From NCBI GenBank assembly GCA_037178675.1, contig JAYMGJ010000212.1:62001-126000 (forward strand): DNA of 64,000 bases, given 5' to 3'. Below, in pieces: positions 59,371 through 64,000 of the stretch (its first letter is position 1; each line of letters opens with the position of its first letter). The position numbers and the translations under genes were made by a program. The notes below the pieces were generated by a model. The model was not told where the DNA came from. It was given only the letters and a program-made list of their open reading frames with translations, and did no database searches. The DNA is from Scleroderma bovista (lineage: Eukaryota; Basidiomycota; Agaricomycetes; Boletales; Sclerodermataceae).

Positions 59371-61101
59371 TACATGTCAGCCAGTGTTAACATGAGGAGC
59401 AATCATCTTACATTCAGACATCCAATCATTGACCTCTGTATCCCGCAGCACATCCATTGTCCAAAACCAGGCCAAAGTGTCATCCCTATGACCCCTTGCA
59501 TTTGGGTCAGCAATGGTTGCACTGATCTTTAGGTCTTCTTTCCTCAACATTTTGTATTGGTTCAATGTGTTGCCACTTGCATTCAATGCTATCATTTGTT
59601 TCTGGCACCGACAATATATTGCCGCATGCCGCTGCACTTTCACATCAGCACTACCCACCTTCCCCCAGGCCCTCGTAGTCATATTGTATGTCCTGGCATG
59701 TCTGACATCGGTCCGGAAGATGACTGCCTTGTGTGCCAGCGAAACCCTTAGTTCATGTAGAGCATCGTTGGCCTGACCTTCCCTCAATCGTAACTCCTGA
59801 TCCACCATGGTTAAAAGCCCCAACCTATCGGCTTGCTGCATCCCCAGGTACGACGGCAAGGGCAGTACCACAGCATCCGAGTAGTTGGGATCTTGTGGGT
59901 GGAATGTGTCTGAAAATACATCTTCACCATCACCTTCATCGATGTCCGTTGTGGAAATGAGATTATCCGAGATGTCCTCATTCCAATCTTCGCCTAGAAA
60001 TTGGGAAGCTGATTCACAGAGCCAATCAATTTGCATCTGCAGGCGGTCCTGCCGGCAGGCAATAGACAACCTTTGTGTTTCCGTCACCCTTGCATGAATG
60101 TGGCGGACATCTATGGCCAAAATAATTTGTGATTCTTCGGCTTTCAATACCCTTGCCATCCATGTTGCTGCCCCACGCATACGACCATCCGGTCCCTGAT
60201 TACTTATAATATCCATTTTGATTGACTTAGTTGTTTGAGCTGTCATTATAATATGTCAAATTCATTTGAAATCAGCCAAGCAATTAAATACCTTTTTCCA
60301 GCTGCACCTCAAATATGTCCATTGATTTTGGATCAGTAACCCTATTCTCCAAAGCTGATTTCTCTTGCTGTGCCCAAAGCTCATGCAACTCGACCGGAAC
60401 CCTTGTATCAAGCTCCGCAAATGCTCCTTCCGCGGACATCAGTGCCTCTTGAGCATTCTTCAATTTTCTTTTCAGGGCGATGGCTGTGCAATATGTCGTC
60501 AGCATACTTCACCCAAAATCTGCAAGATATTGTGATACCACTCACGCATCCGCACCATCTTTAAGAAGTTGTTGTCATTCATTTGAAAATCAAGCAGCTC
60601 CTGTCTATGCGGCGTTGCCATTCCGCGGGCCGATGGCGAAATGATGTTAAGAGAGGACCAGAGAGTCTCCATAATTTCACCATCAACGCGGCCTACACCA
60701 GAAATGAAATTGGGAGCATATCGGGTGAAACATTCTGCCTTGTGACCATGTACATGCCAGAGCCCAATGCTAGGTTGAATCCATAGCCCACGTGGTAAGG
60801 ATATAAAATTGTTTGCTTCTAGCTGGCGCTTTAGGTTTTTGCTGTATTGGCAATTAATGTCATAAAAGGTTATGACTTTTTGTTGCGGATCCATCCCATG
60901 TTGCACGGCATGTGCCAGAGCATAATCCATATTTACCTGCCTATCTTCCTGTTAGAGTGGAATGCAAGCAACATGTTGGCACATACTGTTCTCCCTTCTG
61001 AAAGTTAACCATTGTATGGGGTACAAAGCATCCATGCCGTGCACATGCACACCCGCCAATTCCAGTAGATGCCAGCTGATTTCTTTTCACATAATGCACC
61101 T

Positions 61102-62840
61102 ACTTTGTCATGTGTAACACGGTCAGACGAGGGTGAAAATCGGCCGTGTGTCACGGGCCAGCGGAGGACAAGCCCAGCATTAACTATTATCATGTAACAC
61201 GGGTGGGCTACACACACCAATATTGTCACCATGTGATTTCGGTGGGCTATGATGGTGTTTAAGGAGGTGTGATGGATGGGGATATAGTTGTTGTCACCAT
61301 GTCCTATGGGCCAGCCAGGATTTTACTCCAATGCACATTAATGGACCAGCCCAGGATTACTGTAATGCAAAGGTAATGGGTTGGCTGGCAAAGACAAGTA
61401 CCAATACATCTAGTAAGGGGTGATCCAACCAACCCTGCCAGGGCGTGTTCTACCATGGATGGGTTGAAGCAGGGGGACCTACCGCGGGTTTACAGGGGTG
61501 ATCCAACCACCCTGCCAGGGCTTGTTCTACCGCGGATGGATTGAAGCAGGGGGTCCTACCGCGGGCTGTCCTACTGCAGGTTGACAGGGGTGATCCAACC
61601 ACCCTGCCAGGGCCTATTCTACCGCGGATGGATTGAAGCAGGTAGACCTACCACAGGCTGTCCTACCGCGGGTTGGCTCACTTTGTCCGGTCAACTAGTT
61701 TGACTACCATGGCTTTGACAACATCCAATGAACATTAATAGATTGACTGGAATGCAAAGGTAATGGGTTGGCTAGAAAAGACCAGTACCAGTATGTCTAG
61801 GAAGGGGTGATCCACCCAACCCTGTCAAAGGTTGACCTACCATGGATCACAGAGGGTGACAAACCATGGGTTGACTTATCAGGAGTTGACTTACCGCAGG
61901 TTTACCTCCTGCGGGTTTCCTTACCATGGGTTGACTCAATACCTCTGTAAACCAGGTCGACTCCACTCCATGGCTTTCACTACCCATGTACATTAATAGA
62001 TTCACTGAAATGCAAAGGTAATTGGTTGGCCATAGAAGACACTACCAGTACATCTAGTAAGTGGTGATCCAACCAACTCTGCCAAGGGCTGTCCTACCAC
62101 GGATGGATTACAGGGGTTGACCTTACCACCTACCGTGGGTTCACTTACCGCGGGTCGGCTTGATACTTTCAGTCAACCCAGTCTCCATGGCTTTCACTAC
62201 CAATGTACATTAATAGATTCACTAGGTAATTGGTTGGCTAGAGAAGACAAGTAACAGTACATATAGTAAGGGGTGATCCAACCAAACCTGTCAAGGGCTA
62301 TCCTACTGGGTGGACAGGGGGTGACATACCGTGGTTAACATACCGCGGGTTAACTTACTAGGTTGAGGCCACCAGGTTGACCACCATGACTTCACTACCA
62401 ATGCGCATTAATTGATTTACCGGAATGCAAAGGTAATGTGTGGGCTAGCAGTACTGGCTCTACTACCACGGATGGATTACAGCCAGTTGGATATTTACCG
62501 AGTGATCTACTGCGGGAGAAGTACCAGTACATACAATAAGGGGTGATTCAACCACTCTGTCAGCAGCACTGGCTTCACTACCACGGGTTTACTGCCTCCT
62601 GTTGGTTGACCACCAACCACTATGGATTCCAACAGAGATGGAAAACCTACTTGGCCTTTACTCTCAGTAGTTGACAAGAAATTCCTTTATCAATGCCACC
62701 ACAGGAAGACCGCGGGCAACCGAAAGTGGTTGACCATCAGGCATTTGGCTATCTCAATTGATCACAACAAAATACTACCACAAGTTTATCACCACTAGTT
62801 GGCTATTCAGTTCCAGAACTATGGATTACCCGTGGGTGGA
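61102..62840. repeat. Right array I: higher-order repeats with CCGCGG cores
   Basis: 61112-61260 resembles the left array at 52193-52330. From about 61330, units of roughly 200-400 bp restart with 'ACATTAATAGATT.ACT' and 'AATGCAAAGGTAAT.GGTTGGCTAG', followed by 'AGTAAGGGGTGATCCAACCA', 'CCTGCCAGGGC' and several 'CTACCGCGGGTTGAC'-like words (starts near 61330, 61735, 61985, 62200, 62400). The last units degrade past 62640. No coding frame. Confidence 0.8.
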
Positions 62841-63900
62841 ATAAAGGCAGGCTTAGTGGGCCCATGTTCCATAGTAGCACACAAATATGTGTGCCAATGA
62901 GCTCCACGTGAGCGCATATATTATTCCATCATCCTTCTTATAAGGGGATGGTGATATTACACCACCCCATGTAAAATGGATGGGCAGTTATTATATGGAC
63001 CCATAGATACGGGTCAGCCAGATTACTGTGAGCCTTGTATACAATGACACCGAGTAGTACAAGTGAGCTGATAGTGGCTTGTTCCAATGGGATACAGGTG
63101 AGCCCATGTATCATTTAATCATCCCATATAACACGGGTGGGCTGTGTATATAATGTCCCTATGCTATAGGTCAGCCCACATACCACTGTCCCCTACAGTT
63201 TTGGCAGGCACATATTCTTTGCTGTCGTGTAGCACGAGTGGGCTGTGATATGCATGTACACATGGTGTATGATAGGGCTGTTATTATATGGTCCTGTGTG
63301 ACACGGGTCAGCCGAGGGAATGCTGTCCCCTGACAAACAGGTGAGCCCCCATACATTGACACAGGTAGCACGAGTGGGCTGAGAATTCATTGTTTCAATT
63401 GGATACAGGTGAGCCCATTCAAAATTTAATCATCCCATATGACACCAATGGGCTGTATATTTATTGTCCACTATGATATAGGTGGGCCCAAATAACACTG
63501 GCCCTTGTTGTGTGAGTGGGCCCATATTCATTGATGTTGTGTAGAATTGGTGGGCTGGGGCAAGCATGGTCATATGGTGTATAGAATGGGCTGTTTTTCT
63601 ATGGTCCCGTGTGTATCGGGTCAGCCGAAATAATTGTGTCCCCTAACAAACAGGTGAGCCCGCATACATTAACATGGAGTAGTACCAGTGGGCTGAGAAC
63701 TGATTGTTGCAATGGGATACGAGTAAGCCCAAATGTAATTCCACAATCCCGTGTGTCATGGGTAGGCTACAAATATACTGTCCCCTACCATATAAGAGGG
63801 CCTATAGTTTGCAGCTTCAAGTATAATAGGTGGGCTGATATTAAATTTACTGTCTAATATGGATGAGCCCATATCTTGCAATCCCAGGAATGAGGGGTGG
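62841..63900. repeat. Right array II: degenerate ~35-50-nt units
   Basis: Alternating words 'ACACGGGTGGGCTG', 'TACAGGTGAGCCCATA' and 'GTCCC(C)T' separated by AT-rich spacers, in both orientations. A block of about 380 nt seems to repeat (about 63095-63430 and 63430-63740 share the series 'CATATGACAC..GGGCTGTATAT', 'TATAGGT.GGCCCA', 'GTGTAG', 'GGTCAGCCGA', 'ACAAACAGGTGAGCCC'). The regular word order ends near 63900; the last 100 nt are unique and unrecognised. No genes. Confidence 0.7.
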
Positions 63901-64000
63901 GCTGGAATCCGGTTTAGGACAAAGCCGCGGCAGGGTAATGGTGCCTAAGCTATGGCACAATGATTTATCTATAAAGGCCCCAGGGACGCTATTGATGTAC

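Larger units (their letters stand above)
57779..61099 (-). pseudogene. KDZ transposase, C-terminal part, 5'-truncated and interrupted by a stop
   Basis: Minus-strand exons that stay in phase: 61099-60983, 60936-60546, 60483-60292, 60239-59412, then 57999-57779. Conserved KDZ stretches: 'CACARHGCFVPHTMVNFQKGEQ' read across 'ARHGCF' and 'VNFQKGEQ', 'ITFYDINCQYSKNLKR', 'GLWHVHGHKAECFTRYAPNFI', 'VDGEIMETLWSSLNIISPSARGM', 'QELRLREGQANDALHELR', 'TLAWFWTMDV' and 'ACYAAKQCQMYGRL'. This is the Kyakuja-Dileera-Zisupton family. Two defects: coding similarity ends at 61099, where repeats begin, so the N-terminal CxC-type zinc region and part of the core are gone; and a TGA at 57962-57964 sits where the motif 'WLRAKA..DRW' expects a residue, consistent with CGA to TGA. 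The last intron holds the Copia insertion. Not functional as it stands. Confidence 0.85.
52170..64000. mobile_element. KDZ-superfamily DNA transposon region carrying a TET/JBP gene
   Basis: Composite element extending to or beyond the window edge. From left: repeat array (52170-53900), unknown minus-strand gene (53908-54697), TET/JBP dioxygenase gene (54973-56235), foldback repeat array (56340-57310), KDZ transposase remnant (minus, 57779-61099) with a nested Copia element, then long repeat arrays (61102-64000). The KDZ identity rests on the transposase sequence; coupling of TET/JBP genes to KDZ transposons is established for basidiomycetes. The left boundary is set by loss of Helitron homology. 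The right boundary is not seen. The region reads as poor in CpG and rich in TG/CA compared with the left half of the window (visual impression). Confidence 0.75.

Noticed and set aside
61005..61232. Minus-strand frame as an intact N-terminus of the KDZ transposase
   Set aside because: The transposase motif 'ARHGCFVPH' is in another frame; this frame runs into the repeat array and has no KDZ N-terminal zinc motif.

Overview
The window is nuclear DNA of a filamentous basidiomycete. Genes are split by many 45-70 nt GT-AG introns. The mannitol-dehydrogenase-type SDR, URM1, SEC61 alpha, CE16 esterase, RBR ligases, and the KDZ, TNP2 and Helitron elements with a TET/JBP gene together fit an Agaricomycete. 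A Cantharellales/Ceratobasidiaceae (Rhizoctonia-like) origin is my guess from protein flavour, not a demonstrated placement. All exon boundaries were read by eye from splice signals and frame.

Layout. 1-3.4 kb: 3' end of a CDF zinc transporter gene, a ten-exon SDR gene, a tRNA-Ala with a 10-nt intron (minus strand) and URM1. 2.9-23.2 kb: a tandem segmental duplication of about 10 kb. Each unit holds URM1 plus a roughly 9-kb minus-strand gene for a giant GTPase. That protein has an acidic disordered N-terminus, a helical region, a beta-propeller-like region, a GB1/RHD3-type (GBP/atlastin-like) G domain, a Cys/His-rich region and a C-terminal von Willebrand A domain. In unit 2 URM1 is a pseudogene while the GTPase copy looks open, and a perfect 105-bp inverted repeat lies between the two. 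23.3-31.9 kb: three tandem genes for RBR (RING-IBR-RING2) E3 ubiquitin ligases. 32-41.5 kb: a small single-pass membrane protein, a CE16 acetylesterase, a P-loop NTPase of an uncharacterised fungal family, and SEC61 alpha.

42-64 kb is mobile-element territory. It holds a TNP2/EnSpm-type transposase with companion genes (42-49.9 kb), then a decayed Helitron replicase cut off near 52.17 kb where a KDZ-superfamily element begins. The KDZ element carries subterminal repeat arrays, an unknown 231-aa gene, an apparently intact TET/JBP-family 2-oxoglutarate/Fe(II) dioxygenase (4 exons, 370 aa), a foldback repeat array and a 5'-truncated KDZ transposase. A 1.36-kb gag-only Copia element with 163-bp LTRs and a 5-bp target duplication sits inside an intron of that transposase. 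Long degenerate repeat arrays fill the end of the window.

The two most interesting units are (i) the GBP-like/VWA giant GTPase pair beside URM1 and three RBR ligases, and (ii) the dead KDZ transposon that still carries an open TET/JBP gene. KDZ-TET/JBP association is known in Basidiomycota; this copy's nesting, repeat architecture and divergent partner gene are specific observations.
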